Assembly (NCBI GenBank): GCA_902462065.1
Contig: CABQAK010000012.1
Location: forward strand, 1-45,986
Direction of reading: 5' to 3'
Source of the DNA: an uncultured Collinsella sp.
GTDB taxonomy: Bacteria; Actinomycetota; Coriobacteriia; Coriobacteriales; Coriobacteriaceae
Length of the DNA stretch: 45,986 bases
The notes beneath the pieces were generated by a model. That model was not told the DNA's origin. It did no database searches and was given only the letters and a program-made list of their open reading frames with translations. Of this stretch, positions 16,566-24,850 are shown in pieces (the stretch's first letter is position 1; the number at the start of each line of letters is the position of its first letter). Position numbers and translations under genes: made by a program.

Positions 16566-17123
16566 ATGGCAGAAGAGAAGTATGTGCCGCGTCTGAAGAC
16601 CAAGTACAACAACGAGGTCAAGCAGCAGCTTCAGGACAAGTTCCAGTACGAGAACGTCATGATGATCCCCAAGTTTGAGAAGATCGTCGTGAACATGGGT
16701 GTCGGCGAGGCCGCTACCGATTCCAAGGCCATCGACGGTGCCGTGCGCGACCTGCGCGCCATCACCGGCCAGCAGCCGATGATCACCCGTGCCCGCAAGT
16801 CCATCGCTACCTTCCGCCTGCGCGCTGGTATGCCGATCGGCTGCAAGGTTACCCTGCGTGGCGACCGTATGTGGGAGTTCTTCGATCGTCTGACCTCCGT
16901 CGCGATCCCCCGTATCCGCGACTTCCGCGGCATCTCCGCCAAGAGCTTCGACGGCCGTGGTAACTTCTCCATGGGCGTCACCGAGCAGCTCATCTTCCCC
17001 GAGATCGACTTCGACTCCGTCGATCACCAGCGTGGTATGGACATCACTTTCGTGACCACCGCCAACACCGATGAGGAGGCCAAGGCCCTTCTGGACGCCT
17101 TCGGTTTCCCGTTCAAGAAATAG
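16566..17123 (+). CDS. rplE: 50S ribosomal protein L5
   Basis: Full-length L5, 185 residues, a component of the central protuberance that binds 5S rRNA. KFEKIVVNMGVGEA and GQQPMITRARKSIATFRLR are the classic L5 signatures, and FPEIDFD with GMDITFVTTA lies near the C-terminus. AAGAAGGAG precedes the ATG. In most bacteria rplE follows rplN and rplX; here the gene upstream is an xdhC-like chaperone 311 bp away, so rplE begins its own transcription unit. Confidence 0.98.
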   Translation: MAEEKYVPRLKTKYNNEVKQQLQDKFQYENVMMIPKFEKIVVNMGVGEAATDSKAIDGAVRDLRAITGQQPMITRARKSIATFRLRAGMPIGCKVTLRGDRMWEFFDRLTSVAIPRIRDFRGISAKSFDGRGNFSMGVTEQLIFPEIDFDSVDHQRGMDITFVTTANTDEEAKALLDAFGFPFKK

Positions 17124-17138
17124 GTTCACCTGCCCTAT

Positions 17139-17168
17139 AAGCGCCGTTCCCACAAGGGGGCGGCGCTT
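17139..17168 (+). other. Stem-loop in the rplE-rpsZ gap
   Basis: AAGCGCCG (17139-17146) pairs with CGGCGCTT (17161-17168) around a 14-nt loop. There is no T-tract, so it may set relative expression or mRNA stability within the operon. Confidence 0.45.
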
Positions 17169-17202
17169 GGGGCGAACAATACTCTATGTGAGGAGGATAT
17201 AA

Positions 17203-17388
17203 GTGGCTAAGACATCGATGATCGTCAAGTGCAATCGCAAGCAGAAGTTCTCTACTCGTGAGTACACGCGCTGCCAGCGCTGCGGCCGTCCGCACTCTGT
17301 GTACCGCAAGTTCGGCCTGTGCCGTGTCTGCTTCCGCGAGCTTGCACTCAAGGGCGAGCTTCCCGGCGTTAAGAAGGCCAGCTGGTAA
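17203..17388 (+). CDS. rpsZ: 30S ribosomal protein S14, zinc-binding type (S14Z)
   Basis: A 61-residue type-Z S14 with the zinc ribbon C24-x2-C27-x12-C40-x2-C43 (YTRCQRCGRP and GLCRVCFRE). Starts with GTG at 17203, after AGGAGGATATAA. The short zinc form is typical of Gram-positive bacteria and the Actinobacteria. It sits between rplE and rpsH, its normal place. Confidence 0.97.
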   Translation: MAKTSMIVKCNRKQKFSTREYTRCQRCGRPHSVYRKFGLCRVCFRELALKGELPGVKKASW

Positions 17389-17507
17389 GTCACTACCAGC
17401 GTTTCAAGCATCAGTTTGGAACAGGGAAAACGCGCTAAAAAGGCTTTGCCGTTAAGGGCGGCGAAGAACCAAGAGCACGTGTTCATCAAGAACGAAGGAG
17501 AATCTGT

Positions 17508-17906
17508 ATGAACCTTACAGACCCGATCGCAGATATGCTTACGCGCATCCGTAACGCTAACTCTGTGAACAAGGCCACGGTCTCCATGCCGAGCAGCAAG
17601 AAGCTCGTCGAGATCGCTCGTGTTCTGCACGAGGAGGGCTACATCGAGGGCTACGATGTCGAGGACACCGTTCCCCAGAAGACTCTGCACATCACGCTTA
17701 AGTATGGTCCCAAGAAGGCTAAGGTCATCAACGGCATCCGCCGCATTTCCAAGCCGGGCCTGCGTAAGTACACTGGCGTTGCCGACATGCCCCGCGTCCG
17801 CGGTGGCCTTGGTACCGCCATTATTTCCACCAGCCATGGCGTCATGACCGACCGCGATGCTCGCAAGCACAACGTCGGCGGCGAGATCATCGCATACGTC
17901 TGGTAA
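17508..17906 (+). CDS. rpsH: 30S ribosomal protein S8
   Basis: Full-length S8, 132 residues, a primary 16S rRNA-binding protein. The N-terminus DPIADMLTRIRNAN and the C-terminal STSHGVMTDRDARKHNVGGE are diagnostic. GAAGGAGAATCTGT precedes the ATG. The 119-bp gap to rpsZ is longer than usual for this operon and shows no reading frame; S8 is a known autoregulator in other bacteria, but no obvious copy of its rRNA target was identified. Confidence 0.98.
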   Translation: MNLTDPIADMLTRIRNANSVNKATVSMPSSKKLVEIARVLHEEGYIEGYDVEDTVPQKTLHITLKYGPKKAKVINGIRRISKPGLRKYTGVADMPRVRGGLGTAIISTSHGVMTDRDARKHNVGGEIIAYVW

Positions 17907-17939
17907 TTCGCTCGGTAGGTAGAAGGAAAGGAGATCACC

Positions 17940-18476
17940 GTGTCTCGTATCGGTAATAAGCCTGTCCAGATTCCCGCCGGAGTCGAAGTGGCAGTCAACG
18001 GCAACAACGTTGTCGTCAAGGGCCCCAAGGGCCAGCTCGAGCTCGATGTCTTTGAGAAGCTCGCTATCAACGTCGAGGACAACGTCCTCACCGTTTCCCG
18101 TCCCGACGACGAGCGTGAGACCCGTGCCCGCCACGGCCTCACCCGCGCCCTCATCCACAACATGGTTGTTGGCGTTTCCGAGGGCTTCGAGAAGAAGCTC
18201 GAGCTCGCCGGCGTCGGTTACCGCGTGCAGCAGAAGGGCAAGAACCTCGAGTTCTCCCTGGGCTTCTCGCACCCCGTGATCGTCGAGGCTCCCGAGGGCA
18301 TCACCTTCGAGGTTCCCGACAACACCCACGTGAACGTCAAGGGTATCAACAAGCAGCAGGTCGGTCAGATCGCCGCTGAGATCCGCGGCCATCGTCCTCC
18401 CGAGCCTTACAAGGGCAAGGGTATCCACTATGTTGGCGAGCACATCCGCCGCAAGCTGGGTAAGGCCGCCAAGTAG
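17940..18476 (+). CDS. rplF: 50S ribosomal protein L6
   Basis: L6, 178 residues, starting with GTG at 17940 after AAAGGAGATCACC. The SRIGNKPVQIPAGVEV start, the internal duplication typical of L6, and the C-terminal signature PEPYKGKGIHYVGE are present. It follows rpsH by 33 bp. Confidence 0.98.
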   Translation: MSRIGNKPVQIPAGVEVAVNGNNVVVKGPKGQLELDVFEKLAINVEDNVLTVSRPDDERETRARHGLTRALIHNMVVGVSEGFEKKLELAGVGYRVQQKGKNLEFSLGFSHPVIVEAPEGITFEVPDNTHVNVKGINKQQVGQIAAEIRGHRPPEPYKGKGIHYVGEHIRRKLGKAAK

Positions 18477-18501
18477 TCGTAACCGACTCACTCGCATAAG
18501 A

Positions 18502-18523
18502 CCAGCACCCCGTCAGGTGCTGG
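18502..18523 (+). other. Stem-loop in the rplF-rplR gap
   Basis: CCAGCACC (18502-18509) pairs perfectly with GGTGCTGG (18516-18523) around a 6-nt loop; the next bases are CAAGATCAACC then TTTTT. It may be a weak attenuator or a processing site inside the operon. Confidence 0.5.
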
Positions 18524-18551
18524 CAAGATCAACCTTTTTAGGAGTTTACGT

Positions 18552-18920
18552 ATGAACAAGCATAAGGCGAAGCTGGAAGGCCTCAAGCGTCGTCAGCGTC
18601 GTGTTCGCGGCAAGGTCTCGGGTACCTCCGAGCGTCCGCGTCTTCGCGTGACCCGCACTAACGCCAACATCTATGCCCAGATCATCGACGACAGCAAGGG
18701 CTCCAGCCTGACGCTCGTCTCTGCCTCGACCCTCGAGGCCGAGTTCAAGGGCACCCACACCTCGAACAAGGAGGCTGCGGAGAAGGTCGGTCAGCTCGTT
18801 GGCAAGCGCGCCATCGAGGCCGGCATCACCAAGGTCGCCTTCGATCGCGGTGGCCGTATCTACCATGGCCGCGTCAAGGCCCTCGCCGACGGTGCTCGTG
18901 CCGCCGGTCTCGAGTTCTAG
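18552..18920 (+). CDS. rplR: 50S ribosomal protein L18
   Basis: L18, 122 residues, a 5S rRNA-binding protein. RRVRGKVSGTSERPRLRV and the C-terminal FDRGGRIYHGRVKALADGAR identify it. TTAGGAGTTTACGT precedes the ATG. It follows rplF by 75 bp and precedes rpsE by 14 bp. Confidence 0.98.
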   Translation: MNKHKAKLEGLKRRQRRVRGKVSGTSERPRLRVTRTNANIYAQIIDDSKGSSLTLVSASTLEAEFKGTHTSNKEAAEKVGQLVGKRAIEAGITKVAFDRGGRIYHGRVKALADGARAAGLEF

Positions 18921-18934
18921 GAGGTATGTAGCAC

Positions 18935-19459
18935 ATGGCTCGTAATCAGAAGCAGCAGCGCGAGGCCTCCGAGTTCGAGGAGCGCGTCGTTTACATCAAC
19001 CGCGTGTCGAAGACCGTCAAGGGTGGTCGTCGCATGAGCCTCGTCGCTCTCGTCGTCGTTGGCGACGGCAAGGGCAACGTCGGCGTTGGCATGGGCAAGT
19101 CCGCTGAGGTGCCCCTGGCCATCTCCAAGGCGTCTCTCGATGCCAAGAAGAACATGTTCCACGTGCCGGTGACCGATCAGGGCACCATCCCGCACGAGGT
19201 TCTCGGTCACTTTGGTGCCGGCCGCATCATCATCAAGCCCGCTGTCGAGGGTACCGGCGTTATCGCCGGCGGCGCTGTGCGTCCCCTCTTCGAGCTTGCT
19301 GGCATCAAGAACGTCCTGTCCAAGTCCCTCGGTACCGACAACGGCCTCAATATCATCAAGGCTGCCGTCGAGGGCCTCAAGGAGCTCTCCAGCCCTGAGG
19401 ACGTCGCGGCTCGCCGTGGCCTGACGGTCTCCGAGATGTTCGTCGGTAAGGAGAACTAA
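18935..19459 (+). CDS. rpsE: 30S ribosomal protein S5
   Basis: S5, 174 residues. The dsRBD-like N-terminal domain (VVYINRVSKTVKGGRRMS and VVGDGKGNVGVGMGKS) and the C-terminal AGIKNVLSKSLGTDNGLN motif are complete. GGAGGTATGTAGCAC precedes the ATG, and the stop is 2 bp before rpmD. Confidence 0.98.
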   Translation: MARNQKQQREASEFEERVVYINRVSKTVKGGRRMSLVALVVVGDGKGNVGVGMGKSAEVPLAISKASLDAKKNMFHVPVTDQGTIPHEVLGHFGAGRIIIKPAVEGTGVIAGGAVRPLFELAGIKNVLSKSLGTDNGLNIIKAAVEGLKELSSPEDVAARRGLTVSEMFVGKEN

Positions 19460-19461
19460 GC

Positions 19462-19644
19462 ATGGCTGACACCATCAAGATCAAGCAGGTCCGCAGCACC
19501 AATGGTTGCAAGCAGGACCAGGTCCGTACTGTCCGTGCCCTCGGTCTCCACAGGATCCGCGAGGTTCGCGAGATTGCTGACAACGAGTCCGTCCGCGGCA
19601 TGATCTTCAAGGTCAAGCACCTTGTCGAGATTGTAGAGGAGTAG
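19462..19644 (+). CDS. rpmD: 50S ribosomal protein L30
   Basis: L30, 60 residues. IKIKQVRSTNGCKQDQVRTV and LGLHRIREVREIADNESVRG match the compact bacterial L30. The start lies 2 bp after rpsE and the stop 3 bp before rplO, so translation is likely coupled. Confidence 0.97.
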   Translation: MADTIKIKQVRSTNGCKQDQVRTVRALGLHRIREVREIADNESVRGMIFKVKHLVEIVEE

Positions 19645-19647
19645 CAA

Positions 19648-20097
19648 ATGCAGCTTCACGATCTTACTCCCGCGCCCGGTTCCACCAAGAACCGCAAGCG
19701 CGTCGGCCGTGGCAATTCTTCGGGTCACGGCACCACTTCTGGCCGCGGCCAGAAGGGCCAGGGTTCCCGCTCTGGCGGCACCAAGGGTGCCGGCTTCGAG
19801 GGTGGCCAGACTCCGCTGGCTATGCGCCTGCCCAAGCTTCCGGGCTTCCGCAACCCCCGTCGTATCGAGTACACCGCTGTTAACGTTGAGCGTCTCGAGC
19901 GCAAGTTCGAGGACGGCGCTGTGATCGACGGTGCCGCTCTTAAGGCCGCTCGCATCACCAAGAGCGAGTTCGAGCCCGTCAAGGTGCTCGGCAATGGTGA
20001 GCTCACCAAGAAGTTTACGGTCAAGGTCGACAAGGTCAGCGCTTCTGCGCAGGCCAAGATCGAGGCCGCCGGCGGAAAGGTCGAGCTGCCGTGCTAA
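19648..20097 (+). CDS. rplO: 50S ribosomal protein L15
   Basis: L15, 149 residues, with the glycine-rich RNA-binding N-terminus (RVGRGNSSGHGTTSGRGQKG) and the central EGGQTPLAMRLPKLPGF motif. The last 7 bases of the gene overlap the GTG start of secY, so the two genes are probably translationally coupled. Confidence 0.98.
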   Translation: MQLHDLTPAPGSTKNRKRVGRGNSSGHGTTSGRGQKGQGSRSGGTKGAGFEGGQTPLAMRLPKLPGFRNPRRIEYTAVNVERLERKFEDGAVIDGAALKAARITKSEFEPVKVLGNGELTKKFTVKVDKVSASAQAKIEAAGGKVELPC

Positions 20098-21377
20098 ATG
20101 GTCTTAAGAATGCTTTCCGCATCAAAGAATTGCGCGAAAAGATTCTTTTTACCATAGCTATGCTCGTCGTGTACCGCATTGGTGCGCACGTTCCTGTGCC
20201 CGGCATTCCCTTCCAGGGGATGCTGGGCCTTTTCTCGACCGATAACAATTCGGTCGCCGCAGGTGCTATGGCCCTCCTGAATCTTTTCTCTGGCGGCGCT
20301 TTGAGCTATGTGTCGGTGTTTTCGCTGGGCATCATGCCTTACATCACCAGCTCGATCATCCTCCAGATGCTCCAGGCCGTCGTGCCTTCCCTGCATGAGC
20401 TTGCCCGCGAGGGCGAGGTCGGTCAGACCAAGATTACGCAGTATTCGCGTTACCTCACCCTGGCTCTGGCAATCCTCAACTCCGTGGGTTACCTCTTCCT
20501 CTTTAAGAGCTTCGGCATCAGCTTTAATGGCGCCGGCGCTCCCGAGATCATCTTCGACCTCATGATCGTCGGTACGCTCACCGCGGGCGCCATGCTGATC
20601 ATGTGGATTGGTGAGCTCATCACCCAGCGCGGTATCGGCAATGGCATGTCGCTGATCATCTTCGCGAACATCATGGCCGGTCTGCCGCAGGCTATCTTCT
20701 CCAGCACTGAGGGCAATGCCGGTGGCATCATCACTATGGTGATCATCTGCGCCATCATCCTGCTGGTTATCCCGCTGATTGTTTTCCTTGAGCGCGGCCA
20801 GCGCCGCATCCCGGTCTCCTACGCCAAACGCGTCGTGGGCCGTCGCATGATGGGTGGCCAGACCACCTACCTGCCCATCAAGGTCAACACCGCGGGTGTC
20901 GTGCCGATCATCTTCGCTTCGGCGCTGCTGTACTTCCCGGCTCAGATTGCCGTGTTCTTCCCCGGCATCGGCTGGATCCAGGCAGTTGCCTCTGCGCTTT
21001 CGACCGGTTGGCTCAACTGGGTGCTTAACGTTGTCCTCATCGTGTTCTTCGCGTACTTCTACACCTCCATGGTGTTCAACCCCGATGACACGGCCGACAA
21101 CCTTAAGAAGCAGGGCGGCTTTATTCCGGGCGTCCGTCCGGGTAGGGCTACCGCGGCCTACATCAAGAACGCGCTCAACAAGATCACGCTTCCCAGCGCT
21201 GTCTTTTTGGCGCTCATCGCCATCGTGCCTTCGATCATCTTCTCCTTTACGGGTAACCAGCTGATCCAGGCATTTGGCGGCACGTCCATCCTCATCATGG
21301 TCGGCGTCGTGCTCGACACGGTCGATAAGCTCGAAGGCCAGATCAAGATGTATGATTACGATGGATTCTTTAAATAG
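20091..21377 (+). CDS. secY: Preprotein translocase subunit SecY
   Basis: SecY, 428 residues, the ten-helix channel of the Sec translocase in the plasma membrane. The N-terminus LNGLKNAFRIKELREK, the plug-region SGGALSYVSVFSLGIMPYI and the cytosolic loop RRMMGGQTTYLPIKVNTAGV are typical. The start is GTG at 20091 inside the end of rplO, with AAAGG at 14 bases; this gives the standard SecY N-terminus. It is the usual first non-ribosomal gene of the spc operon and is followed by adk. Confidence 0.97.
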   Translation: MLNGLKNAFRIKELREKILFTIAMLVVYRIGAHVPVPGIPFQGMLGLFSTDNNSVAAGAMALLNLFSGGALSYVSVFSLGIMPYITSSIILQMLQAVVPSLHELAREGEVGQTKITQYSRYLTLALAILNSVGYLFLFKSFGISFNGAGAPEIIFDLMIVGTLTAGAMLIMWIGELITQRGIGNGMSLIIFANIMAGLPQAIFSSTEGNAGGIITMVIICAIILLVIPLIVFLERGQRRIPVSYAKRVVGRRMMGGQTTYLPIKVNTAGVVPIIFASALLYFPAQIAVFFPGIGWIQAVASALSTGWLNWVLNVVLIVFFAYFYTSMVFNPDDTADNLKKQGGFIPGVRPGRATAAYIKNALNKITLPSAVFLALIAIVPSIIFSFTGNQLIQAFGGTSILIMVGVVLDTVDKLEGQIKMYDYDGFFK

Positions 21378-21395
21378 GCTAGAGGAGGATTGCTC

Positions 21396-22022
21396 ATGAA
21401 CCTCGTATTGCTCGGAGCTCCGGGTGCCGGTAAGGGCACCGTCGCACAGGAGCTCGTCGCCGAGTTTGGCGTCGCTCACATTTCCACGGGCGACCTGCTG
21501 CGTGCTGCCGTCAAGGGTGGCACCGAGCTTGGTATTCAGGCTAAGAAGTACATGGACGCTGGCGAGCTCGTTCCCGACCAGCTCGTGATCGACCTTGTCA
21601 AGGAGCGCCTTGCCGCCGATGACGCCCAGCAGGGCTTCATCCTCGACGGCTTCCCGCGCAACACCGCCCAGGCCGTGACGCTCGATTCCGAGCTCTCCGC
21701 CATGGGTCGCGAGATCGACTGTGCCCTTCTTGTCGATGTGGCCCCCGAGGTCATTATCGATCGTCTGTCTTCGCGTCGCACCTGCCGTGCCTGCGGTTAC
21801 ACCGGCACCGCTGCCGATGCCACCTGCCCCAAGTGCGCCGGCGAGATGTATCAGCGCGACGACGACAAGCCCGAGACCATCAAGAACCGTCTTGACGTCT
21901 ACGAGAAGTCCACGAGCCCGCTCGTCGACTACTATCGTGGCCAGGGTCTGCTCAAGTCGGTCAACGGTGACCAGGCTCGCGAGACCGTGTACGGGGATGT
22001 CAAAGAGGCTCTCGGTCTATGA
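21396..22022 (+). CDS. adk: Adenylate kinase
   Basis: Adenylate kinase (AMP + ATP to 2 ADP), 208 residues. The P-loop GAPGAGKGT is at residues 7-15, FILDGFPRN is the AMP-binding signature, and the LID domain carries a zinc site C130, C133, C144, C147. The ATG at 21396 is chosen over the TTG two codons earlier because GAGGAGG lies 7 bases before it. The TGA stop overlaps the ATG of map by four bases (ATGA). Confidence 0.97.
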   Translation: MNLVLLGAPGAGKGTVAQELVAEFGVAHISTGDLLRAAVKGGTELGIQAKKYMDAGELVPDQLVIDLVKERLAADDAQQGFILDGFPRNTAQAVTLDSELSAMGREIDCALLVDVAPEVIIDRLSSRRTCRACGYTGTAADATCPKCAGEMYQRDDDKPETIKNRLDVYEKSTSPLVDYYRGQGLLKSVNGDQARETVYGDVKEALGL

Positions 22023-22807
22023 TCAAGATTAAGTCTGCAACGCAAATCGAGCAGATGAAGAAGGCAGGAGCGCTATCTAAGATGGCGCTCCGCCACGTTG
22101 GAGCCATGGTGCGCCCCGGCGTTTCGACTTTTGAGCTCGATCAGCTCGCGGAGCAGATTATCCGCATGCATGGCGGCACCCCGGCCTTTAAGGGTTACGG
22201 CGGGTTCCCGGGGACCATTTGCGCATCGATCAACGATGCCGTGGTCCACGGTATTCCCAACCCCGACATGATCCTGCGCGATGGCGATATCATCTCCATC
22301 GATACGGGAGCCGTTGTCGACGGTTGGGTCGGCGATAACGCTTGGACGTTTTTCGTCGGCACCCCCACGCCCGAAGCCAAGGCTTTGTGCGAGGTCACTC
22401 GCGATTGCCTTAAGGCTGCCATCGAGCAGGCTGTTCCCGGTAACCATATCGGGGACGTCGGTTATGCCGTTCAGTCCCTCGCCGAGTCTCACGGTTACGG
22501 CGTGCTTCGTGATTATGTGGGCCATGGCATTGGCCGCGTGATGCACGAGGACCCCAACGTTCCTAACTATGGAAAGAAGGGGAGGGGCGTTCGCCTCCAG
22601 GCCGGCATGGTCATTGCCATTGAGCCGATGGTTACGATGGGTTCCAACCATGTGAGCACGGGCTCCGACGGTTGGATCGTTACGACCAACGACCACCTGC
22701 CCGCCGCGCACTACGAGAACACCGTCGCTATTACCAATGACGGTCCGGTGATTCTCACCACGGATGCCCAAGGTGCTTGGTGTTCGCTCCAAGGCGGAGA
22801 AATGTAA
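22019..22807 (+). CDS. map: Methionine aminopeptidase, type I
   Basis: MetAP, 262 residues, removes the N-terminal methionine of new proteins. The dinuclear metal ligands are all present: D95, D106, H169, E202 and E233. YVGHGIGRVMHEDPNVPNYG is the family signature. There is no N-terminal zinc-finger extension, so it is type Ia. It is coupled to adk by a 4-bp overlap. Confidence 0.97.
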   Translation: MIKIKSATQIEQMKKAGALSKMALRHVGAMVRPGVSTFELDQLAEQIIRMHGGTPAFKGYGGFPGTICASINDAVVHGIPNPDMILRDGDIISIDTGAVVDGWVGDNAWTFFVGTPTPEAKALCEVTRDCLKAAIEQAVPGNHIGDVGYAVQSLAESHGYGVLRDYVGHGIGRVMHEDPNVPNYGKKGRGVRLQAGMVIAIEPMVTMGSNHVSTGSDGWIVTTNDHLPAAHYENTVAITNDGPVILTTDAQGAWCSLQGGEM

Positions 22808-22843
22808 TAAGTTCCACTTAGTTGTGGAGCCATTACGAAGTTA

Positions 22844-22872
22844 TTACGATGCGTGCATACGTGTTGTAGAAT
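22844..22872 (+). promoter_or_regulatory. Candidate sigma-70 promoter before infA
   Basis: TTACGA (22844-22849) and TAGAAT (22867-22872) are 17 bp apart in the 104-bp gap between map and infA. A small TCCAC/GTGGA hairpin (~22813-22828) lies just upstream. This would give infA and the alpha operon their own start. Confidence 0.55.
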
Positions 22873-22911
22873 ACTCAATCGCTGTCGTTTTCTAGAGAAA
22901 GATGATTGCTT

Positions 22912-23130
22912 GTGAAGAAGGAAGACGCAATTGAGCTCGAGGGTACGGTAAAGGAACCGCTGCCCAATGCCATGTTTAAGGTCGAGCTCGAGAACGGTCA
23001 TTCGGTTCTGTGCAACATTTCTGGCAAGATCCGAATGAATTACATCCGCATTCTCCCCGGTGACAGGGTTGTCGTGGAGCTTTCCCCGTACGACCTGACC
23101 CGCGGCCGCATCACCTATCGCTATAAATAG
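22912..23130 (+). CDS. infA: Translation initiation factor IF-1
   Basis: IF-1, 72 residues when started at GTG 22912, exactly the family length; KKEDAIELEGTVKEPLPNAMF and LPGDRVVVELSPYDLTRGRI are diagnostic. The frame is also open from a TTG at 22906, but that adds two residues with no ribosome-binding site gain. AGAAAGA lies upstream. It is followed by a 150-bp structured spacer before rpmJ. Confidence 0.96.
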   Translation: MKKEDAIELEGTVKEPLPNAMFKVELENGHSVLCNISGKIRMNYIRILPGDRVVVELSPYDLTRGRITYRYK

Positions 23131-23155
23131 CGGCACGCATACACGCACTCCATTT

Positions 23156-23231
23156 CCGGCTGCAGGCTTAGCTCAACCTACGGTCGGATTGTGTGTGAAG
23201 ACCAGCCATAGTTTTAAACGCCTGCGGCTGG
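23156..23231 (+). promoter_or_regulatory. Long stem in the infA-rpmJ spacer (alpha operon leader)
   Basis: Bases 23156-23167 (CCGGCTGCAGGC) pair with 23220-23231 (GCCTGCGGCTGG) at all twelve positions, two of them G-U, around a 52-nt loop. It precedes rpmJ-rpsM-rpsK-rpsD-rpoA-rplQ. In enterobacteria the alpha operon is controlled by S4 binding to an mRNA pseudoknot in this position; whether this RNA has the same role is unknown. Confidence 0.45.
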
Positions 23232-23280
23232 GCGAGTAGATAGTAGGGAAGTAGTTTGAGCGCTACCGAAAGGAAGAACG

Positions 23281-23394
23281 ATGAAGGTACGTCCTTCGGT
23301 CAAGAAGATGTGCGATAAGTGCAAAATCATTAGGCGCCATGGCAAGGTCCTCGTCATTTGCGAGAACCCCCGTCATAAGCAGCGTCAGGGTTAA
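23281..23394 (+). CDS. rpmJ: 50S ribosomal protein L36
   Basis: A 37-residue L36: MKVRPSVKKMCDKCKIIRRH and then GKVLVICENPRHKQRQG. Zinc ligands C11, C14, C27 and H32 are intact, so this is the zinc form. AAAGGAAGAACG precedes the ATG. Small but unmistakable, and in its usual place between infA and rpsM. Confidence 0.98.
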   Translation: MKVRPSVKKMCDKCKIIRRHGKVLVICENPRHKQRQG

Positions 23395-23408
23395 GAGAGG
23401 AGACTACG

Positions 23409-23783
23409 TTGGCCCGTATTAATGGTGTCGACCTCCCGCGTGAGAAGCGCGTTGAGATCGGTCTGACCTACATTTACGGCATCGGCCGCACCACTGCGAC
23501 GAAGATTTGCGTCGAGTGCAACGTTAACGTGGATACGCGCGTTAAGGACCTCACCGAGGATGAGGTTAACGCCATCCGCGATTATATCGACAAGAACCAG
23601 ATCATGGTTGAGGGCGACCTCCGCCGTGAGCGCAACCAGAACGTCAAGCGCCTTATGGACATCGGCTGCAACCGCGGCCTTCGTCACCGCAAGGGCCTCC
23701 CGGTCCGCGGCCAGCGCACCCACACTAACGCTCGTACCCGCAAGGGCCCGAAGCGTCAGATCGGTGCTAAGAAGAAGAAATAA
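23409..23783 (+). CDS. rpsM: 30S ribosomal protein S13
   Basis: S13, 124 residues, starting with TTG at 23409 after GAGAGGAGACTACG; the N-terminus ARINGVDLPREKRVEIGLTY is standard. RHRKGLPVRGQRTHTNARTR is the family signature, with a lysine-rich C-terminal end. Confidence 0.98.
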   Translation: MARINGVDLPREKRVEIGLTYIYGIGRTTATKICVECNVNVDTRVKDLTEDEVNAIRDYIDKNQIMVEGDLRRERNQNVKRLMDIGCNRGLRHRKGLPVRGQRTHTNARTRKGPKRQIGAKKKK

Positions 23784-23797
23784 GGAGCGCTAGATAG

Positions 23798-24202
23798 ATG
23801 GCTACTGCTAAGAAGAACGTTCGCGCTGCCCGTCTGAAGCGCGCGGACCGTAAGAACATTTCCGTGGGCCAGGCTCACATTCGTTCTACGTTCAACAACA
23901 CGATCGTTTCGATCACCGATCCCCAGGGCAACGTCATTTCCTGGAAGTCGGCTGGCCAGGTGGGCTTCAAGGGCTCCCGTAAGTCCACGCCGTTCGCTGC
24001 CCAGATGGCTGCCGAGGCTGCTGCCAAGCAGGCCATGGAGCACGGTATGAAGAAGGTTTCCGTCTTCGTCAAGGGCCCCGGCTCCGGTCGTGAGACCGCC
24101 ATCCGCTCCCTCCAGGCTGCTGGCCTCGAGGTCTCGAGCATCCAGGACAAGACCCCCATTCCGCACAACGGCTGCCGCCCCAAGAAGCGTCGCCGCGTGT
24201 AA
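23798..24202 (+). CDS. rpsK: 30S ribosomal protein S11
   Basis: S11, 134 residues. GQAHIRSTFNNTIVSITDPQ and the C-terminal PHNGCRPKKRRRV are diagnostic. It follows rpsM by 14 bp and precedes rpsD by 19 bp. Confidence 0.98.
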   Translation: MATAKKNVRAARLKRADRKNISVGQAHIRSTFNNTIVSITDPQGNVISWKSAGQVGFKGSRKSTPFAAQMAAEAAAKQAMEHGMKKVSVFVKGPGSGRETAIRSLQAAGLEVSSIQDKTPIPHNGCRPKKRRRV

Positions 24203-24221
24203 CTGAAAGGATCGTATCAAT

Positions 24222-24818
24222 ATGGCAATCGACAGGACTCCTGTTCTTAAGCGCTGCCGTCAGCTCGGGATCGATCCCGCTGAGCTCGGTTACAGCAGCA
24301 AGAAGGAATCTATCCGTCAGCCCAAGCGCCGTCGCAAGGAATCTGAGTACGGCATGCAGCTGCGCGAGAAGCAGAAGGTCAAGTTCATCTATGGCGTTCT
24401 GGAGAAGCAGTTCCACGGCTACTTCAACAAGGCCCGCAAGATGAACGGCGTCACCGGTGAGAACCTCATGATCATCCTTGAGTCTCGCCTCGACAACGTT
24501 GTCTTCCGTCTTGGCTTCGCCCGCACCCGCAAAGAGGCTCGTCAGTCCGTCCGTCACGGTCACTTCACCGTGAACGGCAAGCGCGTGGACATCCCGTCCT
24601 ACCGCGTCAAGGCCGGCGACGTCGTCGCTGTCGGCGAGAAGTTCCGTGACCTCCTCCCCATCAAGGAGGCCCTGATTTCCTCCGAGCGCTTTGAGGTCCC
24701 TGGCTGGCTCGAGGTCGATATCGAGAAGCTGTCTGGTAACGTGCTCGCTCTGCCGACGCGTGAGCAGATCAGCGGTGATATCAACGAGCAGCTCATCGTC
24801 GAGCTCTACTCTAAGTAG
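24222..24818 (+). CDS. rpsD: 30S ribosomal protein S4 (zinc-free form)
   Basis: S4, 198 residues, a primary 16S rRNA binder that nucleates 30S assembly. The S4 RNA-binding domain (LESRLDNVVFRLGFARTR, VRHGHFTVNGKRVDIPSYRV) is intact. The N-terminus has one cysteine only, so the zinc finger of the C+ S4 type is absent. Confidence 0.98.
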   Translation: MAIDRTPVLKRCRQLGIDPAELGYSSKKESIRQPKRRRKESEYGMQLREKQKVKFIYGVLEKQFHGYFNKARKMNGVTGENLMIILESRLDNVVFRLGFARTRKEARQSVRHGHFTVNGKRVDIPSYRVKAGDVVAVGEKFRDLLPIKEALISSERFEVPGWLEVDIEKLSGNVLALPTREQISGDINEQLIVELYSK

Positions 24819-24850
24819 TCCATCCGGGCTGCTGAGGCTGGAGGTAATAC

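Noticed and set aside
20094..21479. A 461-residue minus-strand frame opposite secY
   Set aside because: Charged low-complexity translation and complete overlap with secY.
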